Assembly (NCBI GenBank): GCA_015143295.1
Contig: CM026552.1
Coordinates: forward strand, 60,940,944 to 61,004,943
Length of the DNA stretch: 64,000 nt
Origin: Tetracentron sinense
Taxonomy: Eukaryota; Streptophyta; Magnoliopsida; Trochodendrales; Trochodendraceae
Direction of reading: 5' to 3'
The notes beneath the pieces were generated by a model. The model ran no database searches and was not told the DNA's origin. It saw only the letters and a program-made list of their open reading frames with translations. Below, one piece after another: positions 1 through 12,500 of this stretch. Made by a program: the position numbers and the translations under genes. Position 1 is the first letter of the stretch. Every line of letters starts with the position of its first letter.

Positions 1-235
1 GCATCCAAGCCTGGCTGAGAAAGAGATCGTACAAAGCAAATAGAGATCAACAGACACTTCATCAGAGAACAGACAATTTCTCAAAATTTGTGTTTACTAT
101 CTGGTACATCAAGAAACCAACTTGTTGATATTCTGACAAAAGATGTTGCCAAGTGTAGACAACCTTAAAATTGGTTCTTAGCAAGCTAGGCACGATAGAT
201 ATCTATGCAAACTTGAAGAGGAGTGTTGAGATCAA
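1..235 (+). mobile_element. Ty1/copia 3' end remnant (RNase H tail and polypurine tract)
   Basis: The translated strand resembles the last part of copia polyproteins: a histidine-rich RNase H tail, a stretch like QLVDILTKD, and the closing SKLGTIDIYA motif. A purine-rich tract follows near 213-233, as expected just before a 3' LTR. No clear LTR follows; the sequence runs into a GATATC-rich repeat. It is an old broken fragment cut by the window edge, on the strand opposite to STI. Confidence 0.72.
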
Positions 236-240
236 GGTTC

Positions 241-740
241 AAAAAAGTGACAATATCGGTGATATATCACCGATATTTATCGATATCGGTAGTCGACGAC
301 ACATCTACATGTTGTTTAAATTTTTTTACACCATATCGAGGATATATCGCCGATATCGACCGGCTTTTTTTTTTAAAGGCTTTGGCCTTTGGATATGAGA
401 TTGAAGCACTATCTTATTTACATAAAATATCATTTACCATTTACTTAAGATATTTATATATAAATAAGGTTATACTCCTATTTGAATTTAATAAAAAAAT
501 ATCTTAGATCCAAATTCCTAAAGAATAAAAAGTCAGCTTTTGAGTTCAAGAATAAAATTCACTTTTAGCGCCTTTCTGAGAATTTTAACTTTCAAATGCT
601 AAGGATTTCTCAAATCTTAAAATTTCATAAATTCTACCATATCAAAACATTATTAAAACCCAAAATCCGATGAAAAAAGTCATATATTAAGTCTTCAAAA
701 TACTTTCTATTGGGTCTATTAACATACTTCGGATCCCACA
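241..740 (+). repeat. GATATC-rich dispersed repeat, copy 1
   Basis: The repeat opens with many GATATC/CGATAT palindromes (251-357). An AT-rich body follows that matches 6255-6770 in the same order and orientation, including shared blocks such as TTTACATAAAATA, CTACCATATCAAAACATTA and TTAAGTCTTCAAAATA. I see no coding content or clear terminal repeats. The class is unknown; it could be a non-autonomous transposon or a satellite-like dispersed repeat. Confidence 0.6.
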
Positions 741-2019
741 CCATTCTTATAAGTAAATAGATTTGATCAATTATGGATACTGTTGGATAGTCCTCAATAA
801 GGGCTTTCCAACTGACCTATTTTTGCCAATGAAGAGGTGCATAAAGTGAAAGTTATGGACCTTTAATAAGAAAAGGATCTATATAATTTTGGAAAGCTGA
901 ACTTAATTTTGGGAGCTCGAGACACTCATAAAACTTGAAATATTGGAATATAAGGTATTAGTTACACAGTTAAATGAACTTTAGAAATAGATAGATATAA
1001 TGTAAAATTTTCTTATTGCATAACCTAACATGGTTTTAATATAAGTTAGAAAACAGGATTACCTCTTGATATATAAAGTTGAATAATTTCACACATAACT
1101 CATAAGTAACATTGAACGAGAACATTCAAAAATACAATTCTTGTTTTAACCAATTTAAAACCTTAAAATATAGTAAGATTGATAATGTGAGGATGGAAAA
1201 AAAAATTAAACTCGGGTTAAGCCACCACATGAGTTTTCTTTGTAAAGCCATAGCCCAATGATACTTTAATTAACTTAGAACAGGAGTCCAAGCCGTTGGC
1301 TTGGGGATACATGCCATTCCCCTTTTCTCGACATCTGGTCCCTGATGTGAACCTTGGAGCCATGCAATGAGTTATAACAACGTTGGGGAGCCTTTGAGTC
1401 AATTTTCTTCTAACATATTCTGCAAGTAAAGAGTTTCTGACTTATTTGTTATTTCTCAAGTTAATTTAGAATAGTTGACACCCACAAGGTCCCAAGTTCA
1501 GGGGCTGCATAGTTAACAAAATAAAGGGAAACAAAGTTCTTCTTGACAATATAATCACTTTAGTAACTACCTGGTATTTATCTGTAACATGTACAGTAAA
1601 AAAAAAAAAACTAAGAGCTAAAACCTGAGGAACTAATCACATACCAAGTACTCATCAATCATCAGCTGACAAATAAAAAATATAAATCTAATTATCAATT
1701 ATGAGCTTGCATTACAGAACTACAACTGCAGCTAAATAGATGCTGCAGCCCTGCAATAAGGTATAAATCTTGAAATTTGTATTCCAAATCGGATCATCAA
1801 AAAATCATCAGTAAGTGTCTTGGGACTTTTTCAATTTGAACTTTTATGCTAAATTACTAAGTATAGGGTTGATTAAATAAGTGATAATGAAGCAAAGTAT
1901 TTACTCTTTAGTCTTTAATACACTTTTCTAAATTTCAATTTTAGTAAAAAAAAATACAGATAAAGCACATATTGTAGCCAAATCATACACGTTATAGCTA
2001 ATATAGTGTAGGGCTTTAC
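741..2019. other. STI intron 3 or gene-downstream sequence, nothing recognised
   Basis: AT-rich sequence with no recognisable gene. The next STI exon, expected to encode a segment like VLVAYIAFGD, was not found on the minus strand here. A 61-codon minus-strand open frame at 1217-1402, preceded by an acceptor-like TTACTTGCAG, matches nothing I know. Confidence 0.4.
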
Positions 2020-2583
2020 CTTCAACTTCAGAGATAGATACAAGCTTCCCATGAGTGCGGAGCAACTGCCTCAATGTCTTTGAATGGCATCTCTCTATAC
2101 ACCTGCCCCAGATATCATCCAACCTATCTGGGCTTATGCATCTGAAGCCCCCATTCCTCGCCATAAAATCATCATGTGAGGCAGCCGAGGCACTAGCCTC
2201 CACAAATCGTCTGTGCGTGGGCCTGGAACCGAAACTGAAACCATCAACCGCCGAGAATGGATCCCCTTGACAGTTGGAATGTCGATTAGCTGCTTTAGGC
2301 ACTGAAGCAGAAGATAATGATTTTCGTGGCGCATGCAAAGCATCACTTTTCTGCTTGTAGGAAGTAGCTTCCCTGGAAGTGCCTGATGGATCTTCCTCAG
2401 TAGTCTTAGAGTTAAGCCTCCTACTGCTGCTCGAATGTGTAGGATCTGAAGAAGGGACAGAACCAAGCTGTAGCAGAGCTGCCGTGAACCACGTCGAACG
2501 CTCACTTGAAACCCTTAACTGTTTTTCGGCTTCCGAAAGAAGCTTCAAAGCCTGCTTTAATCTCTCCAACTCTGTTTCTGTCA
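2020..2583 (-). CDS. STI: STI exon 3
   Basis: 564 bp beginning after acceptor GGCTCTAG and encoding [20 protein letters not shown], a block nearly invariant in STI proteins. The exon continues through a serine-rich linker to a conserved [19 protein letters not shown] segment and SISEVE. It ends in phase 1 at GAAG/GTAAAG. Reading on past the donor gives an unrelated tail that I treat as intron. Confidence 0.88.
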
Positions 2584-5500
2584 CTAGAGCCACCCCAAAA
2601 ATAATTTAATAATAATTATTCTTATTAAAAAAAAAAAAAAGGAAAGGCCAAAAGGTAAGAATAATCAGCATTTTACTAAAATATTTCAGACGTACAGTTA
2701 GATGTGTCTGGGCATATGAGATGAACTAAATTCCACACATCATGGAGGACTTTAGTTGAAGTTGTGTAAATAACTTCGGTAAATGTTATTTATAAGTATA
2801 TCAAGTGTTGGCTTAAGATGACAAGAGTTATCAAACAGTGAATCTAAAGAATCAGATACCATGATGAAAAACATATCACCAAATTTTTGTGTGAGAAAAT
2901 TGTAAAATACATCTAACACCTCCCCTCAATGGGCTCCTCTCTTGTGTACTCCCTCTCTTTCTTCGTGTGCAAGTTTTCTATATGAAATATGAATCGGCCA
3001 CCTCCCCCATTTGCCAACAGATATGTTTTTATAAAAAAAAAAAAGAACTGAAACCGAGGAAGCGAAAGAGCCAGCCGATATATGTATATATAAGAAAAAC
3101 CGAAAGCCTTGACTGGGCGTGTCCTCTTCTTGCTTGGGAATAGGAGGATGTAACTATACTCCATTTTGATAAAGGTTTTGTGAAATCTTCTAGGATGTTA
3201 ATTGGTAAAAGGATTGGAGTTGGTTGTGAATGTATTTACCGAAATAACCCAATCCTTTTTTGGTAAGACCCGCATAGAAATATGCCACTGACGTGGGTAA
3301 AGCTAAAGCAACAATAGTATTTATATCTTTCATAGGCTTATTATTCAACAACAAAGAAAGCACTTTTTCAGTCATTCATATACTATGGGATTTCACTTGG
3401 AAAGAAAATGAACGACGAATGTCCTTCCCAGCTATCTCTATGAGGAAGTCTCGTGCACAGTTCAGCTGTATACCAGTCCATCCTCAATACTAATCATTAG
3501 CTCACATTGGCATAATAGTTCATACAAGCATTTATAGAACTATAGATACAAGTTAGTAAAGATTGAATCATGAGATGAAAACAAATAATTTTACCCTCAT
3601 TTAAGATCTAGCAATCCAGATAAAAAAGAATCTTGAAAGCAACTATTTTAGAAACATGTAAGAACATGGTTTAAAATAGACATGTTTCTTAGGTTCCCTA
3701 CGAAACACTTCCATTTCCATGGGTACTAAAGTGAAACCTACAGGCAACATTAAAATTACATTATTTCCCAATACATTTCCTAATGTTTCATACGAAACAT
3801 TTCCATTTCCATGATACCAACATAAAACCTACCTGAATGGTTTACAAAATCCACGTTTGGTAAACTTTGGTGGAAACATGCCGAATTCATTAGCCGACAA
3901 ATGATATCCACAAGAGTGTAAATAGTACAGGATTTCAGCGTCATTGTAGAACCCCGGATCTTCCATGTAATCCTATGGGTTTTGTTTGAATGAAATGAGG
4001 GCTTGCTTTGAAGTCTATGTGTATATGTTTAAGAGTTTTAGGGTGATTAAAACAAGAGGAAATGGTTCTAAGTGTTTAAGAGTGAGAAAATGGCCAACGA
4101 AGAGAAAAACACACCAGACGGTTGACCGCCCATCCCAACTGGTCGACCGACTGTCTCGAAAAAACTCAAAACATGGGTCTTTACACTACCCGATCGACCA
4201 GCGATCGGCCGCCTAGACCAGCCGATCGACAGACTAATGCCATTTTTGCCTAGCCGACTTCCCAAGATATTTTTGGGGCTATTTTGGGGTTTTGCCAAAC
4301 CCCAAACTCTATAAATAGAGCTCAGTTTGTGGGTTTAGGGTTTACACTTGTTCTAAGAAGATTTTTGAGAGAAAAGACAGGAAAAGCTATGGTTTCAACT
4401 AGGGTTTTGCTAGAAATCAAAGGTGGAGCTTGGTTCTTGCTTCCAAAGGATTTCTCAAGCCTCCTCAATTCTTCTCAACACTTTCTCAAGCTCTAAACTG
4501 CAGGGAATCAATCTTGGAAGGTAGATACAATCTACTAAATGGTTTTGTTATAATTATTTAATTGGAAATGAGATTAAAAGCATGTGTTTTGATGAATTAA
4601 GGTAGATATACTCTACTAAATTGCCTTGTTATGAATTGTTAATAAATATTGGGATTGAAAGCATGTTTTTGATGGATTATTTTTTTTTAATGGAAATTGG
4701 ATTGGATAGCCTATGTTTATGTGTGCTATTGTTATGAAGGAAATGATATGGATATTAACTTGATGCTTGAGGATTTTCTTGCTATCACATTGATCACAAG
4801 TATTATATGAACACATATGCCTTGTTTGAACGAGTTTTGTATAAGTACGAGAAATTGAAAAGAATAGTTTTGTGTTAAAGTAAGATTTTCGATTCAAGCG
4901 TGTCTACCACCTTGCTTGTAAAGTATTGCTCAAAGTTTCGATTCAAGGATGTCTACCACCTTGCTTGTAAAGTATAGCTCAAAGTTTCGATTCAAGGGTG
5001 TTTTACCACCTTGCTTGTAAAGTATTGTTCAAAGTTCGCTCAAGGGTGTATATCACCTTACTTGTAAAGTATGTTTCAAAGTAACTTGAAAAGCATGTTT
5101 AAAATATGATTTCGAAGATTATGCACATGTTAAGTTTCGTGAAAAGATATAATTTCTGCACATTGATTAAAGCATACTTGTCTCGCTTGAACTGCTTTGT
5201 TCTGTCTTGACTTATAAGCATGTTGTTGTTAATATTACGACATTGCTTCTAGAGGTTTGTATATGCTGATTTATGGTGTGATCCTAACACTCTCAAGCAG
5301 GACTTCTCACTCTTTTTGTTATCTCCAGATCAACAGGGATCAATAGCACCATTGTTGGAAAATGGAAATGAGGGGCGAGACAGCAGTTTGGGTCCCTAGA
5401 TTTAGGAGATCTTTGCAAGATTGGGAGGTGAGTTCGTATGTTAGTCGGATGAGTCGCCTAAAGTCGGTAAAGCCAAACCTCAATTCTAGGGATACTCAAG

Positions 5501-8500
5501 TGTGGTCCAGGGATAACAAAGGCCGATTTACTGTTAGATCCTTCTTGCGGGCTTGGAGTGATTTCCCTCACTTACCTTTCCCTTCTGGAGTGGTGTGGCA
5601 TGTGGGCATGTCATCCAAGGTATCCTTTTTTCTATGGACAACTTTTTTGGATATATCTTGGCTACAGATCATCTTCAAAGTACAGATTGGAATCTCTCAA
5701 ATAGATGAGTGATGTGCCTAGTAGCGGAGGAAACGATCGATCACTTACTCTTGCACTGCCCTTTTGCATGTTCACTCTGGAGTTTCTTTCTAGCTCATCT
5801 TATTGTTGCATGGGTTTTTCCCTATTCCTTCTAGAGTTTCATATCTTACTGGCATCCGGGTTGGCTTCGTCCTCTAAATCTTTATTGAGCGCTTCTTCCA
5901 GGGACCATCGCCTGGTCCATCTGGAAAGAGCGTAATAAGCGTATTTTTGACGATAGCAAGTGACCAAGCGGGCTTGTAGGCTACTTGGGGATTGGATCTC
6001 GATCAGGGGGCAGCCAATGGGTGGAAGGTGATAGACTTCCCATCCTAGAGAGTATTGTCTCGTGGGTATATGGTTCCTTGTATATAGTTTCCTTTGGGTA
6101 GATCTTGTAGTTTATTTCTTTTCTTTCGATCGGTTCACTCTTTTTGAATCTCTGTCAATCTGTCTTGTACTGTTTCCTCTTATATATATGATGTTGATTA
6201 CCTATTTAAAAAAAAAACAACTACGAAGAATGGAAAATGTACCTTAGAGTCTCACTAAGGCTTTCTAAGAGTCGATGATATATAGTCGATATCGACAACA
6301 TATGCTGATATCACACCAACCGACACATTTACATGGGGGTATATAAATTTTACACCATATCGCATGATATAGATGATATATTGTCGATATCGACGATATC
6401 GAGCAATATTCTGGGGAATGTTGATTTTTAAGCTATAAAACAGAATCAAATCATATTTACAACTTATTTACATAAAATAAGATATTTATATGTAAATAAA
6501 ATTATACCCCATTTGAATTCAATAAAAATTATCCTAAATTCAAATTCTTGAAGAATAAAAAATCAACTTTCTAGTTTAAGAACAAAATCCGCTTTTTAGC
6601 GAATTTTTCAAATTTTCCAACTTTAAAATTCTAAAGCATTTCTCAAATCTTAAATTTTCATAAATTTTAATTCTACCATATCAAAACATTACTAAAACCC
6701 AAAAATCAAGTGAAAAAGTCTTATATTTTAGTCTTCAAAAATATTTTTATCTATAGAGTCAAAAAGTCAACTAACAATTCAGCAAAAAAGACTTAAATTC
6801 AAGCTTTATAAAAAAAAGTTAAGTATACTATGGGTACCCTCCATTTAAAATATGCTCAAATTTAAATTCCAAAAGATTCATATGAATATCTTTACATGAC
6901 TGTAGGTGTAGCACATCACTACCCACAATTAGGGATGCTTGTGGGTATTGATGCTCAACAGTAAGGGCAACACATTCAGGAGAATATCAGTTGCTAACAG
7001 AGTTACATGTCATTGGGTGCAATACTAACATTACCTTGAGTAGCAACTTCATGAACCTCCTCATCGAAACAAAGATAATGACTTCAAGTTACGTCAGAGC
7101 TCTATGTAGTTATGAGTCATGATGATTTGAGAGTTTTTAAAGGTTATATTGCGATGTCTTTTTATGACTGTAATGTCATATTAAACACTCATTTACGTGA
7201 CATTTGGTGTCACAGTTGCAGACAGTGTATGCTACATTGCTACTTTGCATGATTCTTATATTTGATACTAAACATGCTTTTATTTTGTTTATGTAATGAA
7301 TTATGGTTGTGTATTACTATTTATGCTTTGTTATACATTACCTATAGTTTCATCTTGAATTCCCAACGTTTCCTTAATATTTCCTGCATTTTCTTAAGGA
7401 CCCCAACATTTACGGACTACACACCATACTTTAGTAATGCACTAAAAGAAAATAAAAGGACAACACTGCCCTTCCTCCTCCTTCGTCAAGCGTCTCCAAC
7501 CAGACCTAGCTATCTTTATCTCTATTCGACCAAACTAAAATTCGAGTATCAAGGGAAAGAGCTAACAGCGCAATGTTAGTGTTTTCTTCATCAAGTCAGG
7601 AGCCATAGAATCCTATGGCTTATGAAACTTAAATTGTAGCTCCCTGTTTGTATTGTCCATCAATTCATTTTCATGAGTTCTAGAGTTGGAACCTCCATAC
7701 ATTGCCTCAAAAATCATCATTAAGATGATTCTGAAGTAAATCTAGACAAAACTTGGGAAATTTCTAGAACCCAGATAGAAAAAGATTCAAAAAGAGATCC
7801 TAAAGCAACTTCAGAAAAAAAAAAATAGAGGAAAAACTAGGCAGAAACCACCAATATGAAAGTATAATCGATAATCCTAATTTCATTACATAGAATTAAA
7901 AGGAATTTGTAAATTTTAGATGAGTAAAAACTGTTAAAGCTATCTCTGAAGCAATTTAGTAAGAAAATTGTGATCTCCTTTGGGTCGAGCTGATTGTCAA
8001 ATAAAACCCAAAATTTCAATGAGAATTTCCACAAAAACAAAGGCAAAGAAAAGAGATACAGATTTGAATTTATGTATGGTAGCCATAGAACAATGGAATG
8101 ATAGCGTAGTTTCATTTGCAGTGTTTTATTTACACTTTTTGTTTTACCTTTGGTCGGGGTGAGAGGGCTTATCAGGATCAATCGTCAGGGCCCAGGGGAG
8201 ACAACATGAAGAAGATGGAAAAGTTAAGGGCACTATTGTCCTTTTTCTTTGTATTTGTGTTTAATTAGAATTTAATGATTTATTTTTACAATTTGGTGTA
8301 TAATCAGTAATTATTGATGTGCTCCTAGCACCACCCTTTCTTAATTTTTACAATGTTTCTACGGACTTCCTTAAAACCTTGTGTAAAAATTTGTATTCCA
8401 TATCAAAATGGATCCCAAGACAACACTTGCAAATCCTGAATATTTATTTATTTATTTTGTTTCATTCAGGACTCAAAAAAAATATTATTCAAAAAAAAGG

Positions 8501-8865
8501 AAAAATATGAGACGGTGGATGGCGTATTATGAAAAAATCTGCCATATTTTTCTATTCCATAATCTAATGTTAGTTGAATTATACCGATACATAAAATTTC
8601 AATGTTCAACAAAATCAACGATAGCACTGGTCAAAAGGAGTGAATTAGTGCAAGTCCAAGGCTCTAAAAGAGAGAGGGAAGCCGGAAATAGATAGAAATA
8701 GAGTTTCAAATGGCAAAGGCATGAAGCGAAGTGTTAGGACATCAAAAGCCTAGAGGCGTAAATCTCAAGGTATGAGGTTTAAGCTTCATGATCACTCATC
8801 TTTCCAGTAAAAATTAACTAAAGATGAGAGAAACTGCAAACTAATTCAAAAAAGTAACAGAGGCT

Positions 8866-8914
<49 letters not shown>

Positions 8915-9503
8915 TCAACCATCATATAGAAAAATAAATAAGTTTAGGAGAGGCAAGAAAATGCTGCTATTAAAAATTTACCTTTATGTTCATATCCATA
9001 TTGTAAAACAACCGACACTGACTTTTATGGATAAATCACAACATTGATGTAAGTAGGATATAGTGTTACCTAGGCACTTCAGTTTTCCCAAATTTTGTTG
9101 TGCCGACATCTTGACAAGACACGACACTCAGTTGCACGACACGACACTCCTTGGTACATGCTTATACCGTGTCATGACGATGTCAACATTATGGTTAGGC
9201 ACGTAGTGCTTTAAGTATGTCGTGTCATTTAAAAAACACAATACATATATATATTAGATTGCTAGGAACTTTTTGAGAATTTGTGTAGCCTTTTTGACAA
9301 CATAGAGGTTAACTTACTAGGAGCAGCGGCACCAACGACGATCAATATGTACATCTCTCTCTTGTTTTCTCCTCTCTATTCTCTATATAAGTATTTTCTT
9401 AGAACTTTAGTATGTAATTTTTTTAATAAAATTAGGGACAAGTGGTCTTCCCTCTCTCTATTGTTATTATTATTTTTTCTATATTTTTGAGTTATAACAT
9501 ATT

Positions 9504-9539
<36 letters not shown>

Positions 9540-12500
9540 CATTTTCAGAAATCTACACGGCCGTGTCGCTGTATTGGGATTTTTAGAGCTTGCCGTACTG
9601 AACACCTTTAGACACACTTGGCACCCGTACCACGTGCCTAGGTAACACTTGCAGGATATTCACAAAGTAATAGGGAATAAGATTCCACTAAAAAAAATCG
9701 AAAAAGAACAATAATGTGTCGATTAGATACAAGATGGTTCAAATTATACAAAATAATCTGCACTTTTGTAGTAACAGATAGGGCACCAATAATGATGTAC
9801 AAATAATATAACATGGAGCATTAAAACTGGTTAAACATAGAAAATAGGTCAGACTTTAAAGTTTAAACACTACCTTTAATCAATACTAGAGCTAATTGGA
9901 CGGTCTAATTCGAAAATGATCTATAAGTGATATATAAAGCAAATTATTTTAAGAGAGGCATAAGATTTACTTTTATTCATATACATATGGAAAGACAGGT
10001 GATGAATACTCATCAATTCATGTGACAGATTTTGGATTCCAAGAAATAGCTACAAATAAATATTGAAGTACAGTATATATCGAGGACTCAAATTTTTATG
10101 TTTGCCAAGAAAATCCTGACCATAAAATAAAGGCTCAAAAAAGTTTAAAAACCATAATTACAGCAGACCTAATAGATTAAGTTTTAGATTAAAAAAGGGC
10201 AACGGATTTACTTAGACCTAGCCTCTTTGCCCGATGTATGTCCCCTTTAACTATGGTTAAAATTCACTAACCCTTAGGGTTAAAGAATCTAACCTTGTTT
10301 TCAGAAGAGAAAAACCGTTTTGAGTTAATTTGATGAACTGTATGTGTTCTTACCCTTTCCCCATAAAATAATAAGGTTGAAGAAGGTGTGGGTTTCTTAA
10401 GGGTCAAATGAAACTAAACACCAAAAAAGTGAAATCCAACATAAAGAAGAAAAAAAATCCATGCAATCAAGGAGTAATTTTTTGCTGAGCTGAAAAAGAC
10501 CCGAAAAAAGGAGTGAGAGCGGAAGCTTGAGTGAGAGCCGAGAAAGAGAGTGTGGAGTGGAGTGGAATGAAGAAAGATGAAGAAGAGAACAGGTAAGGAG
10601 AGAGAGAGAGAGAGAGAGGAGGGTGGTTCAGTGGCAGAAGTAAGAAAAAAAACATTTTAACAAAAACATTTACGTTGAGTAAGGAAAGAGTAAAACGAAT
10701 GGACAGCTACCAAGTTGTTATTGGGAAGAAAAAATAAATAGTGAAGATGTTAAGGGCAATGTTGAGAATGTTTTTGTTCAATGTTGACAATGTTTTTGTT
10801 CGGCAGCTGCTATACAACAGCAGCTTAACTGCCTCTTGTAGTATAGGTTATAGATTCCATCCATAATAGAAAACTAACTACAAAAATTCACAAGTTGACT
10901 AACTTTAAAACGACAAATTCCAGCTCATCTGGTTTCCATGGCAAATTGTTAGCATCCCAAGTGAGATCCATCAAATAGTTGTTCTTGGCCCCCTGCATGT
11001 GTGATACTGATACATAGCTGATATTCTTCTTCTAGAAGGTCCATTTCAAGTCTATAATACTTGAACTACAGATCTTAGATCATTCCAGTATACATATTTT
11101 AGATCATTTGTAAATGGGAAGCTGGTTCTATTGGATTAAAAACAGGATAATATAGAAATATAAAGTACTTACAACTTCGCCCACCAAAGAAGGAACCACT
11201 GCACTTTGAATCAACCAAGTGGTAAGTTCCAGCAATAATATCCATAATGAGGCCTGCTAATTGAGACATCAAGGCCATTGGATCAACCCCGGAGTCCATT
11301 AACTCTCTGGCTCTCTTCACTGTTTCTGCAGTGTCTGATGACATGGCCAATTCCAAGAGATCGAGTAATTTCTCATCCGAGACAACCCCAACCTATGAAC
11401 GATAAAGAAACAAATTACGTGAACAAATTTGAACCATTCAACTAAACAAATAAATGATCTAAAGAAGTGTACTGGTTAAGTCTAACTTGCTCATGCTGAT
11501 TACAAATTGATGTTTTCTTCAATCGTACGCAACAAAATTGATCAAACTAAATTAATGATTGAAAATTGTAGCTCAACCAAGCCAACTAATTGAAGCCATG
11601 TTTCAGTTTTTGTCCACAAGTTTCACACCGAGTAGGCTAATAGAATGACTAACTAAAGCTCAACATCAACAGAACAATGACTTCAGACTATAGCCTGAGT
11701 TGAACATTGATGGGTCAAAGACCCACTAGAAGGACTTCGCAATGGGCAATTTATTGGGTAAATGAAATAACAAATGTGTCAAGGTAACATGGGTAGAGCA
11801 AAAACTTACGAGTTCATTTACTAGAGATGCCGTGATTCTTTTTCCTAGCAAGCTCAACTGGTCTAACATAGTTTCCGCATCTCGAAGAGAACCATCTGCA
11901 TTCAAAGCGATGAGATCCAGTGCATCCGAATCAACATCCAGATTCTCACCAGCAGAAATCTTCTTCAACCTGGTTACAATATCGCCATCTTTGATTTTAC
12001 TGAATAGGTATTTCTGACACCGTGATAGTACAGTTCGAGGCACCTTGTCGAGGTCAGTTGTTATGAATATGAAGACAACGTGCAGTGGCGGTTCTTCGAG
12101 AAATTTGAGAAATGCCGACCATGTCTTTGAGGGTAACAAGTGGCACTCATCAATAACAAAGACCTTGTAATGTGAAGAAGACAACGGGCGACCCATTGAC
12201 AGGGATTTCAACAGGTACCTAACTTTATCCATTCCCTTCTTATTGGTGGCATCCACTTCCCTGAGGTCCATGCTCTTACCAGAGATGCAATCAGTGCATT
12301 CCCTGCAGAACCCACAAGGTTTGGTTACTTCAGAAGCCAGGCAATTCAAAGCAGCAGTAAATATCCTGGCTGTTGATGTTTTTCCAGTCCCACGAGGACC
12401 TTGGAAAAGATAGACAGGCGCAATCCTTCCCTTTGAAATGGCATTCATAAGCGACTGAACCACAATATTCTGTCCAATCAATTCATCAAAGAACTTTGGC

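Larger units (their letters stand above)
3945..5335 (+). mobile_element. LTR family F (partial or solo, Ty3/gypsy-like)
   Basis: The sequence starts TGTAGAACCCCGGATC, like the A, C and E LTRs further right. It then follows the same order: a palindromic GATCGACC/CGATCGGC cluster (4120-4230), a TATA box CTATAAATAG near 4307, a leader, a donor-like AAGGTAGATAC near 4518, and a tandem array. The right end is uncertain; it may stop at a CA near 5335 or be cut by the LINE. It is an old fragment inside an STI intron, antisense to the gene. Confidence 0.55.
2584..11172 (-). other. STI: STI intron 2, 8.6 kb and element-rich
   Basis: Donor GTT/GTAAGTAC at 11172 and acceptor CTCTAG at 2584. The intron is far larger than intron 1 because it holds an LTR (3945-5335), a LINE fragment (5342-6220), a GATATC-rich repeat (6255-6770), two TIR-type candidates and three microsatellites. 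The LTR and the LINE read on the plus strand, antisense to STI. Between these insertions (2600-3640, 6771-7399, 8340-8868 and 9651-11172) I see only AT-rich sequence. Confidence 0.85.

Noticed and set aside
1217-1402. 61-codon minus-strand frame as STI exon 4
   Set aside because: It has an acceptor-like site upstream but no resemblance to the STI C-terminus or any protein I recognise.
10467-10655. 62-codon minus-strand frame rich in L, S and P
   Set aside because: It is a translation of a purine-rich stretch with a (GA)n microsatellite and has no homology I can name.
11726-11809. Extension of STI exon 1 past 11810 to the in-frame stop
   Set aside because: The added residues do not match STI. 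A consensus donor GTAAGT at 11809 and the exact family continuation in exon 2 support splicing.
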